64,000 nt of DNA from Sternotherus odoratus (lineage: Eukaryota; Chordata; Testudines; Kinosternidae). How positions within the stretch are numbered: the stretch's first letter is position 1; every line of letters starts with the position of its first letter. Of this stretch, positions 44,606 to 56,446 are shown in pieces. A program made the translations under genes and the position numbers. Under the pieces are notes generated by a model. The model saw only the letters and a list, made by a program, of their open reading frames with translations. It was not told the origin of the DNA and searched no databases. The stretch covers positions 85,046,390 through 85,110,389 of the forward strand of contig JAVMKO010000003.1 of the NCBI GenBank assembly GCA_032164245.1. The letters are read 5' to 3'.

Positions 44606-45078
44606 TCTGCACAAACCTTGGGTGAACGACTGAAAGAGCAACAGGATGGGGTAAGCAACAGTGGATAGGAACAGATGAGCTGGCACAGAACTTGTGGTTT
44701 GAGACTCAGTTCCAGGGAGTGGTAGAGAGCAATGCTTGCTGATCTTGGCTCTAATCAAACATGCGTGATCAGCTCAAAACCAGTTTTCTGTCTCTCAAAT
44801 TAACGTCTAATTTTACTTTTTACTAATTGAAGTGAAATTTACCCACCAATGCAAGAAAAAAGGGGCCCAAAATATTCCAGGCAAAGCAAAAGAATGAAGG
44901 ACAACTGCAATTTAATTACAAAGAATAAACTGTTGAGCTTTCTGGTCAAATTTGACTTCCCGGTAATCCAAAATTAGGAACTTTCCCTCTGAAACGAACC
45001 TGTTTGGCTACGTGTTCATACTGAGCACAATGGAGTCCCAATCATGATTAAGGCTCATAGCAATACAATTTAATAATG

Positions 45079-45387
45079 AAGTAGACTCTCGATTATCCAG
45101 GAGGATAGGGAAAAAATTAATTCTGGTTAATAAAATCCTGGATAATCACCATCCATAGGAAATATGTGGAGAGGGGGTTGGTTCACCAGCCACCCTGCGC
45201 TGGGGTGAGTGGATGTTGGTTCACTGGCTGCCCTGTGCCCTGGTGGGGGTTTTTTTTCTGTGTGCTTGGGCAGCAGCAAAGCCAGAGCCGGCCCTGCGAG
45301 TTGCGCATATTTTTTTATTTTTGTTTTTGACATCCTGGTTAATCCACATCCTGGTTAATCCAATCCTGGATAATCAAGAGTCTACTG
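45079..45387. mobile_element. Tigger/pogo-like non-autonomous element
   Basis: Left AAGTAGACTCTCGATTATCC and right (reverse strand CAGTAGACTCTTGATTATCC) are inverted ends, and CTGGTTAAT and CTGGATAATC motifs repeat close to both. TA follows the right end; TG precedes the left as a decayed TA. This end type is found in pogo/Tigger elements. No transposase. Confidence 0.75.
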
Positions 45388-45389
45388 TA

Positions 45390-46355
45390 AAATCATAATA
45401 ATCCCAGTCAAAAATCCCAGCCTTACTCAAAGTCACAGTCAGCCATCAACTTTTTTATGCAAAATTTGCATTGACTTCAACAGGAGTTCAATGCAAATTC
45501 ATGGCATTATAGTTAATGAATTAGGCAAAATTATGAAACTGTGGTGACCTCTCAATGAAAAATGTGAATATGAGCAATTTCTCAATCTTGAATTTATTCT
45601 TTTCAACAATCCAACCTCAGCTCTAATTTGAAAGCATTGCATTTTGAGCTCATCTGTTGGAACAAGTCAAACCTTGGAAGGTTCTTGCCCAAAGGACAGG
45701 TGTGGTTTTCAAAGCATACTCTTAGAGTAGAAATAAAGAGGGAGAGGTTGGGAAAACAAAAATATGGACGTATTGGCATCTAGTTTAATAAGACACAGAA
45801 GAGCAACATAAACAAAGACTCAGATGCACATTAGTGTTTGTGAATTTTTTGGCGCACACACACACAAAGTACCAGCAAAGAAAAGATATTTCAAAAAATA
45901 TAACTAGTCATTTTAAATGTCTTTACTACAGCTTATTTAAGAAAACAGCCCATTAGCTACTCTTCATGCTTCATTAAACTGTAGATAACTAATGATCATG
46001 CTATGCTCTTTCACACTGTGACACATGACCTCATTGACCCTACATAGCTTCCAAAATAATCCTTTTCTTTCTCAAGTGTGCTTATTAATGCATGTGTCTT
46101 ACTGTTACTCCACAAAGAAACAAAATTACCATTCATAAGGCTACCCAGATTTAAACATCAAGTATTACTGGATCTATGAATATTAAGACAATCCTTACTA
46201 ATCTTTTTTTTTTTTATCCCCCCAAGATTTCACCTTTCAAAGTATTCACAATTTATATCTGCAAGTAAAGGTCAGAAGATTAATGGAGCATTGCTTTGAT
46301 TTCTGAAAGAGGAGCTATTGTGGCAATTGTAGGATGAATTTCTAGTATTTCTACC
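45390..46355. other. No gene seen
   Basis: AT-rich DNA with a short CA tract near 45856-45868 and a T run at 46205-46216. Nothing recognised. Confidence 0.4.
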
Positions 46356-46363
46356 AACTAGGA

Positions 46364-46669
46364 CAGGGGTCGGCAACCTTTCAGAAGTGGTGGACCAACT
46401 CTTCATTAATTCACTCTAATTTAAAGTTTCACGTGCCAGTAATACATTTTAACATTTTTAGAAGGTCTCTTTCTATAAGTCTTTAATATACAACTAAACT
46501 ATTGTTGTATGTAAAGTAAATAAGGTTTTTAAAAATGTTTAAGAAGCTTCAATTAAATTAAAATGCAGAGCCCCCCAAACCGGTGGCCAGGACCCAGGCA
46601 GTGTGAGTGCCACTGAAAATCAGCTTGCATACCACCTTTGGCACAAGTGCCATAGGTTGCCTACCCCTG
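46364..46669. mobile_element. hAT element with perfect 8-bp duplication
   Basis: Left CAGGGGTCGGCAACCTTTCA and right (reverse strand CAGGGGTAGGCAACCTATGG). AACTAGGA flanks both sides exactly (46356-46363, 46670-46677). Non-coding, about 306 bases. Confidence 0.9.
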
Positions 46670-47077
46670 AACTAGGAGATAAACATTTTTCATTTTTCCA
46701 AATGTAAATGTTCAGTTTATAACTGTGTGAAAATACAAGATCATTTATTCCACCAGTTAGAAATACCTACAGGGAAATTATTTCAATTTTTTTTCCAGCA
46801 TTATCATATATTTGGGAATGAGTAAATGATTATGCTTTATCACAAAGAGGGTAAAACCAAATGATGTATATGTATACACCGAAGATTTATGACACGTACA
46901 GTTTTCAGTGCGTCTTTTGTGAGAGTTAATTTAATGTTTGTGAAAGGTGCCACCTTAATAGTCCTGGAGATCTAATACCTGACCAGCATGTAAGGGTTGG
47001 AAAAAATGAGAGTTGTGCCTTTTTTGCTTCTTCATTATGTATAAAGAAGGCCTATTGTTTTGTCTCTCTATTTCTTA

Positions 47078-47353
47078 GGGCATGGCTATATTGGAATCTT
47101 CAAAGTGCTGTCCCAGGAACACAGCGCTTTGAAGTGTGAGTGTGGTTATGCGCAAGTGCTGGAAGAGAGCTGGGAGAGAGCTCTCCCAGCACTCCTGGTA
47201 ATCCACCTCAATGAGAGGATTAGCTCCAAGTGCTTGGAGCCTGTCCACACTAGTGCTTTAAAGTGCTCAGACTTGCTGCATTCAGGAGGGTGATTTTTCA
47301 CACTCCTGAGCCAACAAGTTGGAGCGCTATAAAATGTATGTGTAGCCAAGCCC
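47078..47353. mobile_element. Harbinger-type MITE with TTA duplication
   Basis: GGGCATGGCTATATTGGAAT at the left, reverse-strand GGGCTTGGCTACACATACAT at the right, TTA on both sides (47075-47077 and 47354-47356). Internal CAAAGTGCTGT, CAGCGCTTTGAAGTGTGAGT and AGAGCTCTCCCAGC are palindromic. Non-coding. Confidence 0.8.
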
Positions 47354-47860
47354 TTATACTAGAAACTCAGGTCTTGTTTAGGCTGGAAGACTTAAGATCT
47401 AGTGAAACGATGATATCATATGAGGCATGAAATTGAAAGTTAAGCAACTGAGAAAGTAAGCAATTTTTATGATCAGAGTGTTGCTGCCAACATCTTTTTG
47501 AACATGAGACACTAATTAATATACTGAATAAAAAAATACTTTGTTAAAGATTCAACACTTTACCATTTTCAATTAACATGTCAGAGCTCCAAAAATCTGC
47601 AAGACCTTCCAGATATCCTCTGGGAAAACCAGAGGGGCCAGACATGTCATTTCTGAGCTACAAAAAATAAAGAGGAGGTGGGGGGGGGGGGGATTCCTTT
47701 AAAAAAAAAATCTAGAATCCTTTCAGCCCTACTTTATACATCATAGACACACACGAACAATTTTAAAATTGAAACTAAACCCTCAAAACCTTAAAGTACT
47801 CTCTGCTATCCACAGAACAGACACATAATAGGCAGTTTCCATACAAACTTCCTCTTACTG

Positions 47861-48117
47861 TCACACCAAAACCATGCTTTCAACCTTGACTGGGGAAATC
47901 ACTGGGGATGCAATTACACTACTAGACAACTGAACCACTGGGACTGCATCAGGGTAAATAGTAATGGCATGGTGAATTTCCATTGGCCATTCTTTCAGGT
48001 GCAGTTCTGCCTTGAGTTCCTGTGTGGACATCAGTCCATCAATGAAGCAATGTGTCTCGGTACCCAGTTCCTTGCACAGCTTCCAGAAGCAGTAGCTTGC
48101 GAGGGATTCCAAAACAC
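47861..48117 (-). other. Possible exon, unrecognised
   Basis: On the minus strand a branch-like CTAAC and a pyrimidine-rich TGGGTTCCTTCCAG precede an open frame from 48117. It contains ESLASYCFWKLCKELGTETH, ELKAELHLKEWPMEIHHAIT and VPVVQLSSSVIASPVISPVK. The frame could leave through a weak donor AAG|GTTGAA at 47885/47884 (233 bases) or stop at TGA at about 47861. The composition is protein-like, unlike its AT-rich surroundings. I do not recognise the protein and no partner exon was identified. It could equally be a relic of an unknown element. Confidence 0.3.
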
Positions 48118-49494
48118 CTGGAAGGAACCCAAGGCAGTTAGATGAAAAGTCCCATGACAAAGAAGTGCTGAGCACCCTGTAAGTCTGCACTTTTTAAAAT
48201 CAAGCCACTTATTTTGATGCCTAAATATATATTTAGAAGCCTGACTTTAGTCATCTATTTTTGAGAATCTTGGCCTGGGTGTCTCTTCTGAGACTGCCAG
48301 CAGGTCACAAATTCATGCCAATTGTGAGGTGGTGGCTTTTGCAGTATGGATGATTTGCTGACTTTGAAACAGCTGAGACCAAACATTTCATATGCGGTTA
48401 CCAAAATACATCAGATGGTCAAGTTTCAGTCACAAATTATTTAGTCATGCATGTTTGGTACATGCATGTTTAGTCACGCATGTTTGGTACAAAGCCATGA
48501 ATGAGAGAGTACACAGCTTCCAAATCACCTGTGAGTGATCTGGCAATACCTGTGAATAGTTTTGGCATTTGAATATTTCAGCTCTGACCCATTCCTATTT
48601 TGAACATACAAACATTCTTTGTGGTTACCAAAAATTTAAAAAGAAAACATGGGAATTACAACGTTACATCTCCTTTAAATACAAAGGAAACTGAATAATT
48701 TACTGAATCTTGGTCTGAAAAATTCTTCCCCCTCCAACTCTCACTTTAGGGCAAAAGAATAGAATTGTGAAAAAGGAATTTAGATTATAGAAGAGAACCT
48801 ATAGTCATGAAGTCTTCTGATGAATAGGCATTGAATAAAAAAGATGATGAACAACGTTTCACAGTTTATAAACCGTTTTCAATGTTCTTGGGCTCTATAA
48901 TTTCAGCTTATTTTATAGGTAGAATACCTACTAAGCTCAATTTTCAAGCTACACCACTTCCCATATCAGTATTCACTAATGCCTGTGTATTTAACATCCC
49001 CAGGCAAAATCTGAACTCTCAGTTTTCTGTAGACAAAAGGTTTTTGTCCTCAAACCTACAAACATCAATGTTGTTTTTATCTTTCACATGTCCCACCTCT
49101 CAAGAATTCAGTTAATCAACTCTAACACACAATGAGAAGGTGCATTTGTGCATTCAAACCATTAGAAATGTTGATTTAGTTCTAGAACTAGACAACATTG
49201 TGCGTTGTTACTCATCTCTGTGGGTTATGCAGATTCAGAAACATCACTGGGAAATGCTTTTCAAACAGTACAACTGTTCAACAAAAGATGTTTTTGAGGT
49301 GGTTACTGATCCAGCACGGACACAGCAAAGCTAATAAGATATTTTATTTCTCTAGAGTGACCACAGCAAACTTTGGCATATAGGATCACCTCAATGTACC
49401 TCAATGTTTTTTCCCCCAAATCTAGGATGAAAAGTGTGTGTTTTATACAGAGACACGTAGGAGAAAAAAAAGTTAATACTGTATGCATACACCG
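48118..49494. other. No gene seen
   Basis: AT-rich DNA. At 48445-48495 CATGCATGTTTGGTACATGC and CACGCATGTTTGGTAC form a short duplication. ORFs of 60-94 codons have no domain. Confidence 0.4.
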
Positions 49495-49688
49495 CAGGGG
49501 TAGTCAATAGGCGGACCATGGGTCAACTAGGGACCACCAGACACTTTTGAATGGAACCCAAAAATCTTTTTATTTACTTATGATTATCACTGTTATTATT
49601 TTTTAAATTATTTTCTCTGGTGTCTGGACCTTGACTATACCTTGAGCAAGGAATCTGGACCTTGACAAATCATAACCGACTATCCCTG
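49495..49688. mobile_element. Short hAT element
   Basis: Left CAGGGGTAGTCAATAGGCGG and right (reverse strand CAGGGATAGTCGGTTATGAT) are inverted ends. Flanking 8-mers agree only at 5 positions. ATCTGGACCTTGAC and TGTCTGGACCTTGAC repeat inside. Confidence 0.7.
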
Positions 49689-49889
49689 ATATATAGTATC
49701 ACTATAATCAATCATTCTAGAAGGAGAAAACAGAAATTAAAATGAAGGACTAATTTAGACCAAAATCAGTAAACTGAAAAGAGAATGGATATCGTGTATT
49801 GCAGAACACCTATAATGTAAGCAATCTAATTTTACAGTACTTTAATCAGTGTCCCACATATTAACTAAGCCACACACCATAGGTGATAA

Positions 49890-49979
49890 AATCTATTTCA
49901 GACAAAATGTCACAGAAAAATTAAGTGATTTGCCCAACTTTACACAACAAGTGGCAAAGGACTTAGAACTCAACACGCA
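49890..49979 (-). mobile_element. MIR-type remnant, cut by a MITE
   Basis: AAATTAAGTGATTTGCCCAA, then CAACAAGTGGCAAAGG and TTAGAACTCAACACGCAG match the reverse of a MIR 3' half. The MITE at 49980 interrupts it. Confidence 0.55.
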
Positions 49980-50639
49980 GGCCTTGGTTACAGTGGCACT
50001 TTATAGCGCTATAAAGCCTCCAGGAGCGCTATAACTCCCTACCCGTCCACACTGGCAAGGCACATATTGCGCTATAAACCCACAGTTGTACCGGTCGTGG
50101 TAATCCTCCCTTCCCCGAGGATTAACAGCTATTGCGTATTGACTGTTCCGTATTATCTCCAGTGTGAATGGGTATTAACACTTCAAGCATTTTAAGTAAT
50201 CTCTGGAAACACCCCGAGCCATTTAAGGCAATTGACCTCTCTTCCCTTTGTTTTGAACTTGGCTGGAGGAATGCGGAAGTACGTTTTCAGAGTTTCTCTC
50301 TTAACCCGGCAGATAAGCAATGTTGTTTACAAAGGGAGCTGTGTGACTGAAATTCAGAGCCTGCTAGTTTTCTCTAAGGAAAACTCACTGACAGCCTCTC
50401 AGCACGAAGTTCTCTCCCTCCGCATACACACAACATGTTTCCCCTCATCCCCCTAGTTTGAAAAACACATTGCACCCAGCTAAATGCTGGGATAGCTGCC
50501 CATAATGCACCACTCCCTGTGCCGCTGCAAGTGCCGCAAATGTGGCCACATTACGACACGCTATAGCGCTATACCTATTGCTGTATACGGGGACAGCTAT
50601 AACCAAAAGCGCTATAATCCTGCAAGTGTAACCATGGCC
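49980..50639. mobile_element. Large Harbinger-type MITE (AGCGCTATA family), copy 2
   Basis: Starts GGCCTTGGTTACAGTGGCAC, then TTTATAGCGCTATAAAG; ends with reverse-strand GGCCATGGTTACACTTGCAG and TATAGCGCTTTTGGTTATAG. GCA flanks both sides (49977-49979 and 50640-50642), a 3-bp duplication. Inside are CCATTTAAGGCAATTGACC, GCAGATAAGCAATGTTG, TGACTGAAATTCAGAGCC and GGGATAGCTGCCCATAATGC. Non-coding. Closest relative is the copy at 63578. Confidence 0.85.
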
Positions 50640-50642
50640 GCA

Positions 50643-51640
50643 GTCCCATGCTCTAAAAACAAGAATTGCTCCACATGATCTGCTCCACAGTAGGGCTGTG
50701 CATGGGTCTTACCACACACAGAGCTCATTGCAGGACCAGAGCCTTAAATTGTTAGCTCTACATCTTGGTTTTGTCATGCCGATTCATATATCTGGTGTTA
50801 TGAAATGAATAACCAAGTGCAATGACCAAAAATGGTACCGGACAGAACCAGGTTAGCACAAGCAATTTTGAAAGAAGTAATAAAATATAACACTGGCTAT
50901 ATAAAATCTGAAGAGAAAAACTGTAGTGGCCATCAGTTACATGATTTATGTTGCTGTGTGTATTGTTACACACTTGCCACAACTCCTGAATACACATAAA
51001 TGTCAAAGTTTGAGAAACAAATGTCTATTTGAAATACCAACCATTATCTCTCTTCTCTCCCCTCCCCTCTCCTCCCTCCCAGGCTTACAGTGCATTAGAT
51101 GTACTATGTCCCCTTCCTCACCTTTTTGTTTTCATTCCTTCGTTATGACATAGAAAAAGCAGCCAGATTTTGCTTTTAAAAAAGTCTTCCTACTATCAGC
51201 TGTAGGAAACAACTATTATTATTATCTCTTAATCTTCACAAGCCTGTAGAACTTTGCTTTAACAAAAAAAAAGATTAACCCTATCTATTTTTAATGTGTT
51301 TGAAAATGTACAGCAAACAACCTCAAGTGAATCATTTGATAATAAAAAGCAAATTTCTTTTTTATTGCCACAATTGAGATGTCTCTCACTAAACTGCCGA
51401 GCATTTGAAGACTTCAAACTGCACAAAATTTGCAGAGCAACAACTAAAGGCCCCAATCCATCTAGGAGATCTGTGCAGGTAGATCTCCAGCCAGGCACAC
51501 TTTGCAGGATTGGGACCAAAAGGTGCAGCAAGCCATGCCTGATGACACAGAAGGATAAATGTAAAGTTTAGACCATTGTAGCACTGAGTGCTTGTCTACA
51601 TATAAGTTATATAAAAGTTTGGCTACTCCAACTCTCCTAG
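50643..51640. other. No gene seen
   Basis: AT-rich DNA with a CT-rich run (51045-51080). At 51590-51620 GCTTGTCTACATATAAGTT looks like a lone MITE end. Confidence 0.4.
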
Positions 51641-51950
51641 TATAGTTCTGAACTTAATTCTGGAGGAATACTGGCCAAAAAATTAAAAATTCCATGCACC
51701 ATATTTTAAAATTCTGTAAAATTCTGCATATTTTGTCAAAACAACACAATATACTCATGCTCCCACTGTCAACCCAGGTGGCTGGGGCTCACGCAGAGAT
51801 GTGGGCAGGAATGCCAGGGGGAAAAGATCACTAATTCTCAGGAAAAATTAAAATTCTGAAAGGAACATTAATGTTGCATGCTGCATTGTGCAATGGCACA
51901 GAATTCTATCAGGAACAAATGGGTACAACACACACACACACACACACACC
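51641..51950. other. Unassigned AATTCTG-rich repeat and CA tract
   Basis: From about 51655 the motif AAATTCTG and AATTAAAAATTC recurs several times, ending near CACAGAATTC at 51897-51906, a pattern I associate with a common turtle repeat. A (CA)n tract follows at 51927-51949. Confidence 0.35.
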
Positions 51951-52063
51951 ACAGTGTGGCTGCAGTTGTACATAAATGTGCTTGTGCTTATACCAATATA
52001 GCTTACTCCCTTATAGTAACAGGCAGAGCAAAGACCTGCGAACATGTACTGAAGTTACAAACT

Positions 52064-52140
52064 GCCTTGTCTTCACTAGGATTTTACCACATTAGCTAAC
52101 ATGGTAAGACAGCACCTTATTTTCCAGTGAAGACAAAGCC
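52064..52140. mobile_element. 77-bp MITE
   Basis: GCCTTGTCTTCACTAGGATT at the left and reverse-strand GGCTTTGTCTTCACTGGAAA at the right; ACCACATTAGCTAACATGGT is palindromic at the centre. The longer element at 58867-59132 has the same ends and core. Confidence 0.7.
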
Positions 52141-52520
52141 AGTGAAAAACTACCAATGACTTTATTGCTAAATATCAAAGACCTCAGTGCTCAGCAAGTG
52201 ATTGCTGTTCTATTCCACTATCCAATGGTGGTGGGCATCATCTTAGTTTTTGAGTAAACACCACAACACAGTTTCCAGTCTCTCTCTCTCTCTTTCACTC
52301 CCTCCCTCCCCTTCCCCCACATACAAGTTCTATTTTTTCTGTTAGCTTGCATCCTTACTCAAATTTAAAAAAGCAAAAGTCTACCTACAGCATAAGATGG
52401 TTCTATGTGATCCCTTTAATCACTGCTACTGCTGGTGGTGCTGAATCCCTGGTAGCAACAGTAGAAATTATTTTCTTTGTGTGCTTATTTTTGAAGGATG
52501 GGGAAGCTAGTATAGAGATA
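52141..52520. other. No gene seen
   Basis: AT-rich DNA with a CT-rich tract at 52278-52320. Confidence 0.4.
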
Positions 52521-52522
52521 TA

Positions 52523-52884
52523 CAGTAAACCCTCGATTTAACGGACCTCGATTTAACGGACTTCTGATGCAACAGACAAAATTTCTGAGCAAGTCTGATG
52601 CATCTGAAATCCATTTCTTGCGGGCTGGCTGCCGGCTCCCGGCTCCCGCCTGAGTCCCGCAAGCGGGCAGGCTGGCTGCCGGCTCCCGCCTGCGGGTGGG
52701 CTGGCTGGCTGCCGGCTCCCGCCTGCGGGCGGGCTGGCTGCCGGTTCCCGGCTGCCGCCCGGGTCCCAGCAACAGGCGGGCTGCTGCTCCAACAGCTCGT
52801 TGTTTTTTTTTATTAAATAACGGACTTTTTGATTTAACGGACACCCCCTCGCCCGAATTAGTCCGTTAAATGGAGGCTTTACTG
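52523..52884. mobile_element. Tigger/pogo-like element with GC minisatellite core
   Basis: Left CAGTAAACCCTCGATTTAAC and right (reverse strand CAGTAAAGCCTCCATTTAAC) are inverted ends, with TA on both sides (52521-52522, 52885-52886). GATTTAACGGAC is repeated near both ends. The centre (52617-52770) is a GC-rich minisatellite of GGGCTGGCTGCCGGCTCCCG-type units of about 36 bases. No transposase; ORFs through the GC block are artefacts. Confidence 0.85.
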
Positions 52885-52886
52885 TA

Positions 52887-54109
52887 CTTTCAAAAAAATG
52901 CTTATATTCGGCAATGTAAGATGCAACCACCAAGGAAAAGTACTCATTTGTCAAGCTATTTGCATGACAGCCCAGTCCAATACCTACTTGTACAGAGAAC
53001 TTTACACAGATTTTAAAAATATTTGTTTAAAACAAACAATCTATTTTATAAAGGGAATATGCCCACTCCTCCCAACTTCCTGGATGCCATTGACTTCTGC
53101 AGTCTTTAAAAGGACTGGGGCTGATAAGCTAAACTCTGAGCAGCTTAGAAGCACCACCCAGACTGTGGTCTGCTGAGACTATATGGAGGATAAAAGATCC
53201 CAGAATGATTTTTGTCCTGGCCAATTGTGCAATGCTGTGATTGGGAGGGGATGCTTCTTGATCTGAGAAGTAAAACTGAGGTTTCCAACTTGGTGCAAAA
53301 ACAACAGAAGGAAGGCAAAGCAAATGTGTTGCATGGTTTTCCTTTAAACATATTTTCCTTTGTTCCAAAAATCTTCCTCCCGCTTTCTCTACCTCACTCT
53401 ATTATACAGTTAAACATCTTAAGCCCAATTCTAACAGTTGCCTTGCAGGCTTTTGTCTCATCAACACAGTGAGAAAAGTTTTCAGATGGCTGCTTCTCCA
53501 CCCCAAACTATGTCTGTCTCTTGCTTGCCTCCCACCCATCCCCCCCCCCCACACCCCTGCCTGAGAACCATATGGAAATCAGTATGAAAATGAAGTAAGC
53601 CAAGCCACTAATCAGAGTCCAATCAAGATTCATTTCCTTAAAAATATAAAAATATGTACACAGTAGTTAGAAGGGCTGAGGTTCTCCATCATAAACACGA
53701 GAAAACTCTTTTTTAGAAAATGTGGTTACTTCTAAGCATTGCTAAAATTTTTGAAAATGCACAATTTTTTAAAATAGTTTTTGGTTTGTTTGGGTTTTGT
53801 TTTTTGTTTAAACTAGAGACATGGAGTTTTCCACTATTAAACTTAACTGAAGATATTATGCAGAAATGCACATCTATACAAAAAGTATCAGCAGCTACAC
53901 TTAAGCTAAAGAGTGCACTAATATTTAAGAATGTATACCACCATCAGTTATTTAGAAGTCCCACTTCTTTAAGGACCCAATCCTGCAAATATTTATGCAT
54001 CTGCATAACCAAACAAGTATTTCCACTGAAGTCATACCAGAAAAGTAACTCATGTGTAAATGTTTGTAAGACTGTCATCTTAATAAATTCCTAGCTCTTA
54101 TATAACATT
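52887..54109. other. No gene seen
   Basis: AT-rich DNA with a C-run at 53538-53549. Nothing assigned. Confidence 0.4.
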
Positions 54110-54230
54110 TTTCATCAATAGCTCTCAAAGTGCTTTTACAAAGGGAAATTGAAGCACAGCTTGGGGAAATCATTTACCCCAAGTCACCCAGCAGACCAGT
54201 GGCAGAGCTGAAAATAGAAGTCAGGTCTGA
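54110..54230 (-). mobile_element. MIR-type SINE, reverse orientation
   Basis: AAGGGAAATTGAAGCACAGC, then GGGGAAATCATTTACCCCAA, GTCACCCAGCAGACCAGTGG and CAGAGCTGAAAATAGAAGTC match the reversed MIR 3' half (the part that reads through CAAGTCAC... in consensus). Confidence 0.6.
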
Positions 54231-56259
54231 ACAACGGTCACATAAATTGCTAAAATATGAGCAATAATTGTAGAAGTCTGTACACAAAACTTTTTTTTCC
54301 TGAGAACTCTGCACACAAATCCTTTAGAACCCTGTTTGTATTCCCTGCACAGCCAAAGCTCCCTTTAGAGCCAGTAGGTGCCAGGAATGCAAGATGAAGC
54401 ACACTGACCATTTTATACATATTCCAGATACTCTGTGTCACGGTGCCTATACAATTTCATGTACGTTTCTGCCAAAATCCAGTTGTCCTGAAAGGTCTGA
54501 TCACCATTTCCTGAAACATAATCACAAAGAACCAATTCTACAAATGTTTTTTTACTAAAAAAACTACAGATAGTCCTTTTTGTAATTCTTTTGTTATTCA
54601 TTTTTAATCTAGGTTGCCAACATGCTCATTTTCTAATAAAGCACAAACTCTGCTCTTCTTTATTGGCTATTGGAGGCTGGTACAATGTTACAGATTAGTT
54701 AAAAATATTCACCATAAAATAAATTATTTTCTCTTTAGTACAAAACAGCAAAAGGCAATGTGGCTATGATATCACAGCTATCAGGAATTCTTATAGATCC
54801 AGTCCATGGGGGAGTAAATTATGTTCAATATACCTTTTCTTTTCTTTTAGATTATCTTCCTTCCTTGTATTTCAGTGAGAGATTTGCCAAAATTAGGATG
54901 CTAAACAGAGCTCAGACCTTTTCCTGTTCCATATTCAATTCTGATACCCAAAAACGCTCTGGGTTAAAACACACAAACAGAATTTAAAAATAAATATAGC
55001 CTTCCCTTCCCTCTCCCTCCCCCGCCCCCCCCCCCCCCCCAGCAGAAGATTCATATTTACCATTTGTTTTGGAATATTCTGAATTCATTGTTAGGTTACA
55101 GCTGTGCCTCAGAACTCCATAGAACAGGTTGCCCCAACTGACTAAGAGGTAGTGGATTTATAATGAGAATTCTTTTTAAGCAGAAAAAAACTAAAATACT
55201 GAATAGCTAAAGGCCACAGAGCAATTCAAGCTTCCTGCAGTCAACAGCAAGTTGAATAGTGGATGGAAAGCACTAGTAAAATCATTATGTGATACATACT
55301 ACCACAAATCACAATGGGTTGGTTATTGTGCCTCTTCACAGGATTTGTTGCCATTTGAAGCCAACAGTTAACAATAGATGTAATTTCAGCGACTCATTGT
55401 AAATGATGAACCTATTTGCACTTATCAAAGATCTGTATTCAATTTACAACAAACCCACACACATTTCTCCAGAACAGACCATTACAACAACTACCAACTG
55501 TCAACACTGGGGACCACACGTTTTAAAGGAGAACCAAGGGTGTTGCACTTTACAACCTAATCCCAATGCCCAAAACCAATCAGTAAATCACAGAAATTGT
55601 TGATGTGATTGATTTAAAGAAAAGAAAAAACAAACAAAAACAAGACAAAAAAACCTCCACAACCAAAAGTTGAAATAGTTTATGGACTGATTTAAAACAA
55701 ACCATAGTTAAACACAACAGCAAAGCAAATATCTACTGTGCTTCACTCAGCATCACTTTCTCTATCAAAAAGGTAATGCCTACAGAAAAATAAAAGTATG
55801 CTTTCTTAAAAAACAGTAAAATGACAGAAATATGGTCAAAACATAAGAAAATCTGGATAATTAATACTATGTTCCAGGATGGTGAAGAGAAAGAGCTCTT
55901 GACTTTTGCTTACAGGCAATACTCTAGCAGGGAGATTCTCACATTACATTTAGCAATTTTACCACCAACAAACTCTCTTTTCTTGATACAACATTTCAGT
56001 TCTGTGGTTTGAGAGGGTTAGAGTTTATGCACATTTCATTAAATGAAGCAAGAAAGAACTCAAAACATCCACAAGCATAAACAATACCAAACCCTCTGGT
56101 TTGTTCCCAAGCTCACCAGAGGAGGCATTCTATTTTAACTTCCAGACTCTTATTCAATGAAAAAATGACCATGAAGCCAGATACATAAAACATGATTTGG
56201 ACTGAAGTGTTTCTATTATAAAATCAAGATAGGAGATCATTACCAGTAATTCACTACTG
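54231..56259. other. No gene seen; C-run
   Basis: AT-rich DNA with a C-rich run at 55018-55040. A minus-strand ORF ending near 54413 has an acceptor-like start but no recognisable protein. Confidence 0.4.
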
Positions 56260-56438
56260 GATATCATCCAGGACCTGTGCAAGGATAGTTCACGCCCTAA
56301 GCGAAATTTCCACCTCCTGTTCCCCTGGAGTCCTTCAGCAGCTCCCTGCCCGGCTCCTCTGGCTGCCGAAGCTGCACACCCCTATGGGTGGTCTCGCGCA
56401 GTCCTGGGGGTGCGCACACCACAGTTTGAAGACCACTG
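56260..56438. mobile_element. hAT right end joined to another repeat fragment
   Basis: The right end, reverse strand CAGTGGTCTTCAAACTGTGG, is the same terminal sequence as the hAT at 2327 and is followed by TTCTACAC, close to that element's duplication. The left part, with CTGTGCAAGGATAGTTCACG and CCCTAAGCGAAATTTCCACC, belongs to a different turtle repeat. No left hAT end is present. Confidence 0.55.
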
Positions 56439-56446
56439 TTCTACAC

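Noticed and set aside
54413..54520. Exon-like minus-strand segment with acceptor-like TTATGTTTCAG and a short open frame to TAA
   Set aside because: Too short, no recognisable protein, no partner exon; chance occurrence is likely in AT-rich DNA.
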